The notes beneath the pieces were generated by a model. That model worked only from the letters and a program-made list of their open reading frames with translations, was not told where the DNA came from and searched no databases. The translations under genes were made by a program, and so were the position numbers. DNA of 64,000 bases from Hexactinellida sp. DTS-2022 (lineage: Eukaryota; Porifera; Hexactinellida): positions 9,600,501-9,664,500 of the forward strand of contig JAPNXP010000001.1 in assembly GCA_028753945.1 (NCBI GenBank). The letters are read 5' to 3'. Positions 42,300 to 53,180 of this stretch are shown one piece after another. Positions within the stretch are counted from its first letter, which is position 1. The number at the start of each line of letters is the position of its first letter.

Positions 42300-42830
42300 T
42301 ATATATATATATATATATATATTCAAGCGTACAGGGATTCTCTGTACAATATATAATTCAATGCTTTCTCAATTCCAAGTACTAATTTAGCTATGTAAGT
42401 GAATAGTAATTCCTTGGACGAGCGAGCGCAGCGAGCGAGAGATTTTTGGGGGTGTGTACATGGATTTTGGCCAATGTACAGGGGAAAATTGGAGCCCTGT
42501 ACAGGGACATGACTCAATAAGGTTGGCAGGTATGCGAAATCTGGGGGGGGCGAGACCTATGCTGCCTCCCCCGCCCCCCCTGCAACGACGCCTATGGATG
42601 GGACCAACTTGAGTTGGGACAATATAGTGTGTCCGGATATTCCGGATAATCGAGGTTCTACTGTATAGTCCGGATAATCGAGGTTCTACTGTAGTATAAT
42701 CTTATACTACACATATTATATAATTAAACAATGCTGCTTAATAACATAGACAAAATATTCATTTTGTGATTCATAGACTTAGAACTAATCTCTGAATATA
42801 TATCACGTGAGGATGGAAATTATATACAAA

Positions 42831-42919
42831 CGAGCCCTTCGGTCTCTGTCTGTTAGTTTGAGATGGATCGGTGCTAAGCACCTTAAGTTAACGGCCACTA
42901 TGCGGCCTTACTCCTCACT
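42831..42919 (-). repeat. Family X hairpin tail, diverged
   Basis: Reversed: GAGTAAGGCCGCATAGTGGCC, AAGGTGCTTAGCACC, GAGACCGAAGGGCTCG. A shorter relative is at 46159-46200 in the flank of gene 2. Confidence 0.7.
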
Positions 42920-43185
42920 AAACAATTGATTGCATAGTTAGTTAGCCAATAGTTCTACATACTAGCACATAACTGGCTTATTATAAAGGATTAAAGTTGA
43001 CTGAATTTAATAAATAGGAATAATATTTAATATTAAAATACAGTATACTCCGCATAATAGAGTCACTTCGGGACTTTGACCCGATTAAGCGGAGAAATCT
43101 ACTAATCTTGTTTAGTCATTGTGATTAACAGGGTTTCCTTCATATGGCAAGATGGTCATTAATTGGAAAGGGTTTACTTATAAGT

Positions 43186-43345
43186 ATAACTCGGTTATAA
43201 CGTACCCCCTCGGAATGGAATAAGTACGTATTATCCGAGAGTACGTACTAACCGAGTTTACCCTACTTAGAAATACATACTGCTTTATAAACCTAGTTAA
43301 ATAGTAGTACGTACTAACCCAGGTACGAAATAACCGAGTTCTACT
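43186..43345. repeat. Diverged TA-type MITE (AACTCGGTTATAACG ends)
   Basis: TATAACTCGGTTATAACGTAC at the left, and (reversed) CAGTAGAACTCGGTTATTTCG at the right. Its right part recurs at 49870-49950 before gene 3. Confidence 0.6.
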
Positions 43346-44039
43346 GTACGAATATCGGCCAACACCGTTTCATATAGAAACCCATGTTAGTAAATTGATA
43401 GTGGCTGAAAATTATACATACTAGAAAGGTGTTGCCCGATATGCAAGTTATTTAAATTGGAATTTGTTGATGTTTATCTGAGACTTGAAATGAATAATAA
43501 CAACAAATATGTTTTTCTCTATGCCTGTTTGTTTAGAATAATAGAAACAAGTCCTATAGATAAATAAATAAAATAAGAAACATCATGTGCAACATAATCA
43601 CCAAAATTTCTCCCAACAACACAATTCCAAACCGGGTGTATCTTATATCAAATTCAGTCTTGATATAATCAGCTATTTAATTCTCAGTTTTATAAGTTTC
43701 AAATGATGCTGTTAGTACAGAGTCTTATTGCATTCCTTCTGTGAAATTGGTTGTCTTGACGACTGCTATTTTCCACGACATGTTCACAAGAAAAAATGAA
43801 TTTAAAGTTAGGCGAATTCTATAGAAAAATCTATTTATACTTTCTGTCAAGTGTTATTACTTATGAGAGCATATTTACTATGCATGGTAACAATATAGCA
43901 ATTACTATAGGCAAACTGTACTTCCTATTACAACACACCCATATCACTAATGTACAAGTTTACTACAATATACAAATTTGAATAATTATTTGCAATAAAC
44001 TTCACCTTTCACTTTGTTCTTTGAATATTCTAACATTTC

Positions 44040-45689
44040 ATGTTTCTATCGATCCTTTGGATTCCTATTTTCCTGCTACTCTGCAGTTATACCCCTGTGG
44101 TACACGGAATCTGCGATGAGCCAGAATTCACTTGTACTTTTGATACTACTTCCATTGACTGTACAATCAGGGCAGATAACGGAACCAGGACAAGCTACCT
44201 TATAGCGAAGTGTTCTGGTGAATCAGCAGATAATGGAAGAACTACTAATATCTTTCATGTGTATTTGACGGAGAATAATGCAACTATCACACTGGATATA
44301 GCTGGAGGTATAACCTATTTCTATTTGTATGCTTATGATACAATCTCGATTGAATTCAACAAGACTCAAATTGACATCCGAACTCTATCTTTAGTTGCAT
44401 ACAATCCGGCTGTTATATATTGTCCTTATGATTTCTTAAACTATTTCCCAAGCGTTACATTCCTTGTTATACATATTGCTGTATTCGATCGCTTCCCATA
44501 CTTAAACTCGACAAGTTTAACACAACTGACTCTCTACTACCTTACGCTACCTAATGTCGTAACCATTCTGCCGTCAATGCTTATTCTACCTAACTTGTAT
44601 GTGTTATTATTGTATCAATTCGAAGATGCACTGTGGTATCATCTTATTCCCAGCAGTTTCGAGTATACTCGTGTTACTCATTTATATCTGGAAGGAATAC
44701 AACATCTCTATAGTTACCAGTTTGCTAACATGACAAGTTTGACATCATTGTATTTGGCCAAATTCCCCACTAATTTCACATTTGAAGAGAACGCACTATC
44801 TGGATTGGATGGATTGACAGTATTATATACTTGGTACTTGCAAACAAATTTAGATTTCATTTCCAAAGAGACATTTCCTAGTCTGACAAAATTCGATTTA
44901 CGCAATTCTTCTATAACTACACTGGACCAAAGTATTTTTGAGAAACAGAAAGCATTATCCGAAATAAATGGTGATTCTAATCCATTCCATTGTAACTGCG
45001 ATATGGCATGGGTTAGTTATGTTGCTAATAATCTTGGTTGGACAGTTACAGGCACTTGTGAAACCCCTTCCAGTTTAACTGGGAACTCAATTGCTGATAG
45101 TTCCAATTACGTTAACTGTCCTAATAATCAATCCTACCATTGCTTTAATGATACTTTCATTTGTCCTCTCAACAGCAACTGTATTAACACAGCTAACAGT
45201 GCCTACTGTGAATGCATAGCTGGATACACACTAAATGCAACCAACGACTTATGTGTGGATACTAACGAGTGTATTGATACCAATAATTGCGAACACAACT
45301 GTACAAACACAATCGGTTCCTACTTATGTTCCTGTATACCTGGATTCACTCTTTACCCCCCTCACTCCTGTGAGGATATTAACGAATGTTCTACTTCAAA
45401 TAATTGCGAACAGAACTGTACTAATAGCATCGGTACTTATACATGTTCCTGTTTGTCTGGATACACTCTTTACCCCCCTCACTCCTGTGAGGATATTAAC
45501 GAATGTTCTACTTCCAACAACACCTGTGATCACAACTGTACAAACACTTTAGGTACCTATACATGTTCCTGCATGTCTGGTTTCACGCTACAGTCAGATA
45601 TGTCATCCTGTGTATCAGGAGTTAGTCAGCTGACGGCTCCTATCCTCCTTGCACTCCTCTCTCTACTCTTGCAAGCCTCACTTCCTTAA
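44040..45689 (+). CDS. LRR-EGF surface protein, copy 2
   Basis: Intact intronless frame, 549 residues. Same plan as copy 1: signal peptide, LRRs, C-cap (HCNCDMAW), then four EGF modules because a CSTSNNCEQNC-type module has been added, and a GPI-type hydrophobic end (ILLALLSLLLQASLP). LRR strands read YFYLYAY, RTLSLVAY, FLVIHIAV, TQLTLYYL, YVLLLYQF, THLYLEGI and TSLYLAKF, mostly different from copies 1, 3 and 4 at the exposed positions. An insertion of four residues (DTTS) lies near the N-terminal Cys pair. All EGF cysteines are present. It is the most complete copy of the four. Confidence 0.93.
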   Translation: MFLSILWIPIFLLLCSYTPVVHGICDEPEFTCTFDTTSIDCTIRADNGTRTSYLIAKCSGESADNGRTTNIFHVYLTENNATITLDIAGGITYFYLYAYDTISIEFNKTQIDIRTLSLVAYNPAVIYCPYDFLNYFPSVTFLVIHIAVFDRFPYLNSTSLTQLTLYYLTLPNVVTILPSMLILPNLYVLLLYQFEDALWYHLIPSSFEYTRVTHLYLEGIQHLYSYQFANMTSLTSLYLAKFPTNFTFEENALSGLDGLTVLYTWYLQTNLDFISKETFPSLTKFDLRNSSITTLDQSIFEKQKALSEINGDSNPFHCNCDMAWVSYVANNLGWTVTGTCETPSSLTGNSIADSSNYVNCPNNQSYHCFNDTFICPLNSNCINTANSAYCECIAGYTLNATNDLCVDTNECIDTNNCEHNCTNTIGSYLCSCIPGFTLYPPHSCEDINECSTSNNCEQNCTNSIGTYTCSCLSGYTLYPPHSCEDINECSTSNNTCDHNCTNTLGTYTCSCMSGFTLQSDMSSCVSGVSQLTAPILLALLSLLLQASLP

Positions 45690-46635
45690 TCTCGTTAGGA
45701 CTAACTCTATTTATCCTTATTCATTTTCTAAACTTATTTTATAGTTACTATTCTTTTCGAATTTATTTATTTTCTTCATTTCAATGATTTCATTGACCCC
45801 CTCTCTTTCTAATATTATTATTGTCTTTTTATTTGTTTCATTTATCTGTAACTAAACTTACTAATATTCGATAATAAACCTCTATTTGCTATTTGTTACT
45901 TTTATATTCAGATATTATTGGGATACTCGGGATATACGTATATCACTCTATATAGACGGTCTATTTCTCTATGGCCTAAAAGCCCATCCATATACAGTGC
46001 AACCTCGACTATCCGGACTTCTTGGGACCACTCAAATCTGTCCGTATAATCGAGGTTGACTATAGTGTAATCTTAGATTACATAAATTATACAATGAAAC
46101 TATGCTGCTTTGTCTTTAACAACATAGACAAAATATTCATTTTGTGATTCATAGACTTAGCACCTTTAGTTAACGGCCACTATGCGCCCTTACTCCTCAC
46201 TAAACAATTGATTGCATAGTTAGCCAATAGTTCTATAATCTCCATACTAGCACATAACTTATTATATAGGATTGTAGTTGACTGAATTTAATTAATAGGA
46301 ATAATATTATGATATTAAAATACAGTACGTAACTCCGCATAATAGATTCACTTCGGGACCAAGTCGCTTTGACCCGATTAAGCAGTGAAATCTATTAACC
46401 GGTGGCTCTATTTAGCGGATCAGTTATCAGTTAATTATGCTAGCAACAGAGTAGGAGAAATGTTATTTAGCTTTGTAGAGTATAACAGATTCTTGTCCAA
46501 AATAGAAATAAATACAACTATTAGCTGCAGTATGTTATTGAAAATACTCGAAATTCATCCTGCAAGAGATTGCCAAACTGGATTGTATTTCAAATCAAAT
46601 TCATTTCTTATATACTCGGCTATCTCTTGTTACTG
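45690..46635. other. 3' flank of gene 2 and unique spacer
   Basis: It follows the flank of gene 1 until about 46150, including a 69 bp-type pogo palindrome that lacks the hAT insertion. Then comes spacer with an ACTCCGCATAATAGA end at 46330. Nothing is coding. Confidence 0.5.
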
Positions 46636-47871
46636 TGCCGACTATACTATAGTATAGTGGCCCAGTTCTAATCTTACTGCCTTGGTTAGTTATTAGTCTG
46701 TAGATCGTCCACAGAAGAGAGTTTAATTAAGCCCAAATTTTCAGGATAGGTGTCTCATGATGGGTTACAGATGTGCACCTGGGGTCACGATTTATTAATT
46801 TCAATTTGGAAAATTTTTAACGGGACTTTTAGCTTTTTTGTCCCATAGGAAAATAAAAGCAATATCAAATTATTTTTTTGAATCTTTGTATCAGAAAAGT
46901 ATTTAGGAGCTGATAGCTCTTCACGATTATTTGAATTCGTCCTCATTTTCCTGATAATTAGGCTCAAAGTTGCCATAATTGACCCTTAAGTTTCTAAAAT
47001 CGTAAATTTATTAATATTCAATTATGCAATTATTTCGTGGTTTCGATGAAGATCTACTATTTATGAATAATTCATTTAGATTCAATGTTATTACACTTCA
47101 AGTTTATTGCTGATATCATAGTTACAATAAAGAATTATATATATATATGAATAATTCAATTTAATTCAATAGCTGCTATATAAATCGATTTATGATATTA
47201 CTTAGTTGTATTAAAGTTTTCTCCTATGTGAAAATTCAATTTAGTTCAACAGTTATTAAACTTCAAACGATTTCTGATATTCAAACAATGGATTAGTGAT
47301 ATATATATATATATATTTATCTAATATATATTATATCATATCATATAAAATATCTATTACATGAATTTTCGTCTGTGCGTTTTTTGGTGCCCGACATGTA
47401 TTATACTGATTACGGGGTGTATAACGCATTTATAATGTTGATATAAACTTAATCCCATATGTCATTCTAAGTAAACAAGTATGCTGATTTCAATTTCAAA
47501 ACAATAACTGATATATAAACAATGGATTATAGAGAAGGAATTTCTAGTTTATGACTATTCGTTTGTGTGCTTGTTTGATGCCCGAATTGTATTAGAGTGA
47601 TAGGGGGGTCTAAAACACATTTAGAATGGAAATATAAACTTATAAACTCAAGATGGTTTAAGATAGAAAGAAGCATGAAATTTATCAAACGTTATTTTGT
47701 CCCGTAACAACTTGATAAATGGGCGTAAACACCATGAGATGTCGAAAAATCCAAAATTGCAGCCTATGCCAAAAATTATTTCCTTTTGGAGGCAATACCA
47801 GTTACGCAACCACCAAATGTAGTGCCTCCAAAGGGAATACTTTTGGTATAGGCTGCAATTTTGGATTTTTT
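46636..47871 (-). repeat. Diverged hairpin unit, reversed
   Basis: It starts with the CTATACTATAGTATAG module and ends with hairpin copy 8. Reversed words AATCGTGAAGAGCTATCAG, AATACTTTTCTGATAC and GTTTGAATATCAGAAATCG match the 9352-16500 units. A TA microsatellite lies at 47300-47315. Confidence 0.8.
47744..47871. repeat. Conserved hairpin, copy 8, with paired substitutions
   Basis: Arm 1 GCAGCCTATGCCAAAA, arm 2 (reversed) GCAGCCTATACCAAAA: both arms replace G by A or its partner at the positions that read CTGTGCCGAC elsewhere. Confidence 0.9.
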
Positions 47872-48349
47872 CATATCGAATTTCTCCAAAGCTAATGTTG
47901 CTGTGTTTATAACTTCTTGATGCATTCTTAATTTATGCTTTTCGTTCTGACATAATTCGTTGTAGAAATATGGTTTTATATTATATCCATATTTGGGGAT
48001 AATCTTGGTTTTATAGTAATATTTAAATGCGCATAAATCTCGTTTTGCTTCAAGAATTTGGAACAATTAATCTGTTTAACTGACAATTATATTCATTTAT
48101 AATTAACTTTCATTTTGTATTTTACTCTGTAACAATAAAGTGCCTTTCTTATGTTAAGCTCTTAATTCGGACTCCTTTATGACACAAGTAGCAATAATTA
48201 AATACTCCTTATTGTAGGGGTTTTTTACCTGGTTTGGTTTGTTAAAATAGGAACTTCTCCTAAATACAAGTATACAAACGGTCTCTTCTCATAATCACTA
48301 TATTACCTAAGTCAATCTTGCAATCCCAAAGGGATTTATATCTATATTA
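47872..48349. other. No gene seen
   Basis: AT-rich spacer. The ORF in this part starts inside the hairpin and is not supported. Confidence 0.35.
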
Positions 48350-49716
48350 TTAAATCTCGATTGTTGTGTGTGTGTTTGTTTGTGTGTGTGTGTGTTTGTT
48401 TGTCCGGATTGTATTAAAGTGCGGGGGGATAGAAACCGCATTAATATATGAGATATAGACTAACTGTCAAATGTTATAATTGGTAAACAAATGTTATAAT
48501 AGGTAAACAAGTATTCTGACCTCGAATTTCGCATTTCTATATTTCTAATATTAATATTTGTTGTTGTTGTTGACACAAATAAGTAAACAGATTAATGAAA
48601 TTCAAAATCAACCTAGAAGTTAGCTTTCAACGGGTATTATTGGTAAACAAGTGTGCTGAACACGAATTTCGCGTTTAAAAATTTATAATATGAATATTTG
48701 TTGTTGTTGTTTACACAAAATAGGTAAACAAATTGATGAAATTAAAAATCAACCTAGAAGTTAGCTTTCACCGGGTATTATAGGTAAACAAATATGCTGA
48801 TCACGAATTTCGCGTTTTTATAACATGAATATTTATTGTTGTTGTTTACACAAAATAGGTAAACAAATTGATGAAATTAAAATCAACCTAACAAGTTAGC
48901 TTTCACCGGGTATTATAGGTAAACAAGTATGCTGATCACGAATTTCGCGTTTATATAAATTTATAATATGAATATTTATTGTTGTTGTTTACACAAAATA
49001 GGTAAACAAATTGATGAAATTAAAATCAACCCAGAAGTTAGCTTTCACCGGGTATTATAGGTAAACAAGTATGCTGATCACGAATTTCGCGTTTATATAA
49101 ATTTATAATATGAATATTTATTGTTGTTGTTTACACAAAATAAGTAAACAAATTAATGAAAATTCAAAATGAACCTAGAAGTTAGCTTTCACCGGGTATT
49201 ATAGGTAAACAAGTATGCTGATCACGAATTTCGCGTTTATATAAATTTATAATATGAATATTTATTGTTGTTGTTTACACAAAATAAGTAAACAAATTAA
49301 TGAAAATTCAAAATGAACCTAGAAGTTAGCTTTCACCGGGTATTATAGGTAAACAAGTATGCTGATCACGAATTTCGCGTTTATATAAATTTATGATATG
49401 AATATTTATTGTTGTTGTTTACACAAAATAAGTAAACAAATTAATGAAAATTCAAAATGAACCTAGAAGTTTGCTTTCAACAATATTATAGGTAAACAAG
49501 TATCCTGAACTCGAATTTCGCATTAATAAATTTAGAATATGTATGAAAAGCAAGTTAAATAAATGGAAATCATATAAGGATCTATATAACGTCCCTTTCT
49601 ACCATTTCCATGGCAGAAAGGGTGAAGAGTAAGGCCGCATAGCGGCCGTTAACTTGAGGTGCGTAGCACCGATCTGTCGCAAAGCGACCGAGACCGAAGG
49701 GCTCGTTTTATATAAA
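48350..49716 (+). repeat. Family X repeat, longest copy with ~140 bp tandem core
   Basis: Head TTAAATCTCGATTGTTGTGT, TG/TTTG microsatellite, TCCGGATTGTATTAAAGTG, then about seven ~136-145 bp units (GCTGATCACGAATTTCGCG at 48795, 48931, 49072, 49217 and 49361), then the tail at 49588-49706. Microsatellite, tandem core and 3' hairpins together recall Helitron/Helentron-derived elements (inference). Confidence 0.88.
49588..49706 (+). other. Structured tail of family X: run of small hairpins
   Basis: In order: CCCTTTCT/AGAAAGGG, GGCCGcatagCGGCC, GGTGCgtaGCACC, GTCGCaaaGCGAC, and CGAG..GGCTCG around CCGAA. The same order is at 5365-5483, 26006-26122 (reversed) and 27324-27441, with changes that often keep the pairs. 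Confidence 0.85.
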
Positions 49717-50124
49717 ACTGTATCTCATTGTAGTTTTTGGGGAAATATATCGAAAATATACTAATTCGCTGTAAACTTTATTTAAACTACTCCTGAAACT
49801 GCTATTCTAATTTGTTCCATTTTTTAGGTAAATAGCACTAATAAATTTGGGAGAGTTACCCTACATTGAAATAAATACGTATTACTTTATAAACTTTGTT
49901 AATTAGTAATACGTACTAACCCAGGTACAATATAACCGAGTTCTGCTGTACATATATCGGCCAACACCGTTTCATATAGAAACCCATGTTAGTAAAATTG
50001 CTAGTGGCTGAAAAATTATACACTAGAAAGGTGTTGCCCGATATACAAGTTATTTAAATTGGAATTTGTTGATGTTAATCGAGTTTTGCAAAGAATGAAT
50101 GGTAATAAATAGTAATAAATAAAT

Positions 50125-50309
50125 CATAGTTGCATTATACGTAACGTATAACGTATATATGGTCCATTATACGATAGGTGAACGTATAATGCCATCATAC
50201 GTTAACGTATAATCATCACACAACGTATAACGTATAACGATTTTAACGTATATATGGTCCATTATACGCTCCCCGAACGTATAACGTATAATCGTATAAT
50301 GCATCTATG
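50125..50309. mobile_element. hAT MITE of CGTATA/TATACG repeats
   Basis: Ends CATAGTTGCATTATACG and (reversed) CATAGATGCATTATACG, with 8 bp duplication AAATAAAT at 50117-50124 and 50310-50317. The upstream regions of genes 1 and 4 show the empty site (AATAAATAAATA, then CTCAT). The interior is nearly all ACGTATAA words in both directions. Confidence 0.93.
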
Positions 50310-50875
50310 AAATAAATACTCACAACAACAACAACAAATATGTTTATCTTTAAGCCTGTTTGTTTAGTGTAATAGCAACAGGTCCTATATAGATAAATAA
50401 ATAAAATAAGAAATACCATGTGTAACATAATCACCAAAATTTCTCCCAATAAGTTATCACAATTCCAAACATCTTATATCAAATTTCCACTTGACATAAT
50501 CAGCTATTTAATTCTCAGTTTTATAAGTTTCAACAGCCAATGATGCTATTTGTACAGCGTCTAATTGCATTCCTTCTGTGAAATTGGTTGTCTTGACGAC
50601 TGCTATTTTCTCCGACATGAGAAAAGAAAGGAATTCAAAGTTTGGCGAATTTTATAGAAACATCTATTTATACTTTCTGTCAAGTGATAATTATTACTTA
50701 TGAGAGCATATTTACTATGCATGGTAACAATAGAGCAATTGCTATAGGTAAACTGTACTTCCTATTACAACACACCCATATCACTAATGTACAAGTTTAC
50801 AACAATATGCAAATTTGAATAATTATTTGCAATAAACTTCACCTTTCAATTTGTTCCTTGAATATTCTACATTTC

Positions 50876-52642
50876 ATGTTTCTATCGATCCTATCGATTC
50901 CTATTTTCCTGCTACTCTGCAGTTATACCCCTGTGGTACACGGAATTTGCGATGAGACAGAATTAGATTGTACTATTGGTACTTACAGTTCCTGTACAAT
51001 CAGGGCAGATAACGGAACCAGGACAAGTTTCCTTATAAAGAAGTGTTCTGGTGAATTAACAGAGACTGGAACCACTATTATTCTCTTTTATGTATATTTG
51101 CCTACAAATAATGAAACTATCACACTGGATATAGCTGGAGGTATAACCTGATTCCTTTTGTCTGTTTATGATACAATCTCGATTGAATTCAACAAGACAC
51201 AAATGGACATCCATAAGCTAGTTTTATATGCATACAATGCTCCTGATGTTATATATTGTCCTTATGATTTCTTAAACTATTTCCCAAGCGTTACAACTCT
51301 CTATATAGGGAATGTTGTTTTCGATCGCTTTCCATATTTAAACTCAACAAGTTTAACAGGACTGTATCTCCGCTACCTTACGCTACCTAATGTCGTAACC
51401 ATTCTGCCGTCAATGCTTATTCTACCTAACTTGAATTCGTTAAGTTTGTATCAATTAGAAGACGCACAGTGGTATAGTGGAATTATTCCCAGGAGTTTCG
51501 AGAATACTCGTATTGAGTATTTATATCTGGAAGGAATACAACACCTCTATAGTTACCACTTTGCTAACTTGACACGTTTGAGAAGATTGGATTTATACAA
51601 ATTTTTCACTGATTTCACATTTGAAGAGAACGCACTATCTGGATTGGATGGATTGACAGAATTATATACTTGGTACTTGCAAACAAATTTAGATTTCATT
51701 TCCGAAGAGACATTTCCTAGTCTAACACGATTCGATTTACGCTATTCTTCTATAACGACACTCGAACAAAGATTTTTTGAAAGACAGAAAGCATTATCTA
51801 CCGTATATGCTTATTCTGTTCCATTCCATTGTAACTGCGACATGGCATGGGTTAGTTATGTGACTGCTAATCTTGGTTGGTACGTTTATGGCACTTGTGA
51901 AACCCCTTCCAGTTTGAATGGGAACTCAATTGCTGACAGTTCCAATTACGTTAACTGTTCTAATAATCAATCCTACCATTGCTTCAATGATACATTGATT
52001 TGTCCTTCGGAAATCAACTGTGTTAACACAGCAGACAGTGCCTACTGTGAATGCATAGATGGATACATTCTAGATGCAACCAACAACTTATGTGATATTG
52101 ACGAGTGCACTGGCACCAACTACTGTGAGCATAACTGCACTAACACAGTTGGTTCCTATTCGTGTTCCTGTTTACCTGGATTCACTCTTAACCCCCCTCA
52201 TTCCTGTGAAGATATTGACGAGTGCACTGGCACCAACTACTGTGAGCATAATTGCACTAACACAGTTGGTTCCTATTCGTGTTCCTGTTTAGCTGGATTC
52301 AGTCTTAACCCCCCTCATTTCTGTGAGGATATTGACGAGTGCACTGTCACCAACTACTGTGAGCATAACTGCACTAACACAGTAGGTTCCTATTCATGTT
52401 CCTGTTTACCTGGATTCACTCTTAACCCCCCTCACTCCTGTGAAGATACTAACGAGTGCACTGGCACCAACTACTGTGAGCATAACTGCACTAACACAGT
52501 AGGTTCCTATTCATGTTCCTGTTTACCTGGATTCACTATACTGCCTGGTCTATTCCCCTGTCTCTCTTCCGGAGTAAGTCAGCTTACTTATTCGATACCT
52601 TTCGCTATAGTCTGTCTCTTGTTTTTGTCACTCCTCCTATAG
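50876..52642 (+). pseudogene. LRR-EGF surface protein, copy 3, with an in-frame stop
   Basis: Same plan as its paralogues and otherwise open for 588 codons: signal peptide, LRRs, C-cap (HCNCDMAW), five EGF modules (the last four are near-identical DIDECTGTNYCEHNC-type units of ~114 bp) and a different hydrophobic end (IPFAIVCLLFLSLLL). A TGA at 51149-51151 interrupts the first LRR strand, where the paralogues have ACA, TAT or AGA. With no other damage, it is a very recent pseudogene, a polymorphic allele, or a sequencing error. The EGF part reads DIDEC where copies 1, 2 and 4 read DINEC or DTNEC. Confidence 0.88.
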
Positions 52643-52847
52643 GATAGTGCTGTGCATGATAGAACCTCTATTAGTGCTACCATGGTTTTCTGAATTTTGT
52701 GCTAATATTTTTAGAATTGTATCTTGTTTTGCTAGTTTTTATAGTTGTATATACCGTAATACGTCTTACGACTTTCCATTATTGGTTATATTTGTACTTG
52801 TCTTTTGACTGAACTGGTGTATGATATTTTGACCCATCGTATTTAAT
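52643..52847. other. 3' flank of gene 3
   Basis: It is not similar to the flanks of genes 1, 2 and 4, so the shared 3' part was either lost or replaced here. No feature was seen. Confidence 0.4.
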
Positions 52848-53180
52848 TAAAATCCAAAATTGCAACCTGTGCCGACCAAATGAATCAGGGCTTTATCTAG
52901 GAATCCTTGGCAGGCACTCTTTTTTTCTTTTTTTTTTGCACCCTAAAGGTGTTTTAGCCATTATACATAATCGGTATAATTTAATGATGAGGTATTATTT
53001 GGAGGTATATATGTACGGTTCCCAAACAGGGATTTATCTGGGAATTTATATGGCCAGAAATCTTGTCCGAGGCGTGCCAACCCGGCACCTAAAAATTGAA
53101 TCACGCTGCAAGCACTTTTTCACCTCAACCGATCGATGCCTGGCTGGCACCTAAAGTGCCGGCCACCGGAGTCCCAGTCT
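52848..53180 (+). repeat. Half hairpin and dispersed repeat
   Basis: AAAATCCAAAATTGCAACCTG then GTGCCGAC is arm 1 of the hairpin family, cut short. 52895-53180 matches the repeat at 27826-28545. Confidence 0.65.

Larger units (their letters stand above)
41881..42534. mobile_element. Nested hAT-like element
   Basis: Ends CATACTTGCCAAACCT and (reversed) CATACCTGCCAACCTTATTG, flanked by CGAAAT on both sides. ACAGGGAT(T/C) and CCTGTAC repeats lie inside, and GAGCGAGCGCAGCGAGCG is near 42420. Confidence 0.75.
41633..42596. mobile_element. hAT element with two nested insertions
   Basis: Ends CATAGGCGTCGAACTTTCC and (reversed) CATAGGCGTCGTTGCAGGG, with 8 bp duplication GATGGGAC at 41625-41632 and 42597-42604. 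It holds a CATACTTGCC-ended element (41881-42534), which in turn holds a TA-array and a Tc1-type MITE. It was duplicated with gene 1/4 sequences (57364-58325). Confidence 0.9.

Noticed and set aside
46785-48066. Minus-strand frames of 63 and 96 residues near the reversed hairpin unit
   Set aside because: They run through repeat sequence and the hairpin itself. No protein family is recognisable.
48480-49530. CRISPR-like array
   Set aside because: Units of ~140 bp are whole tandem repeats without unique spacers, and the genome is eukaryotic.
50858-50875. TTG start extending LRR-EGF copy 3 by six residues
   Set aside because: The paralogues all start at the Met of MFLSIL, giving a normal signal peptide. 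A non-ATG start is unnecessary. The same holds for 55422 in copy 4.
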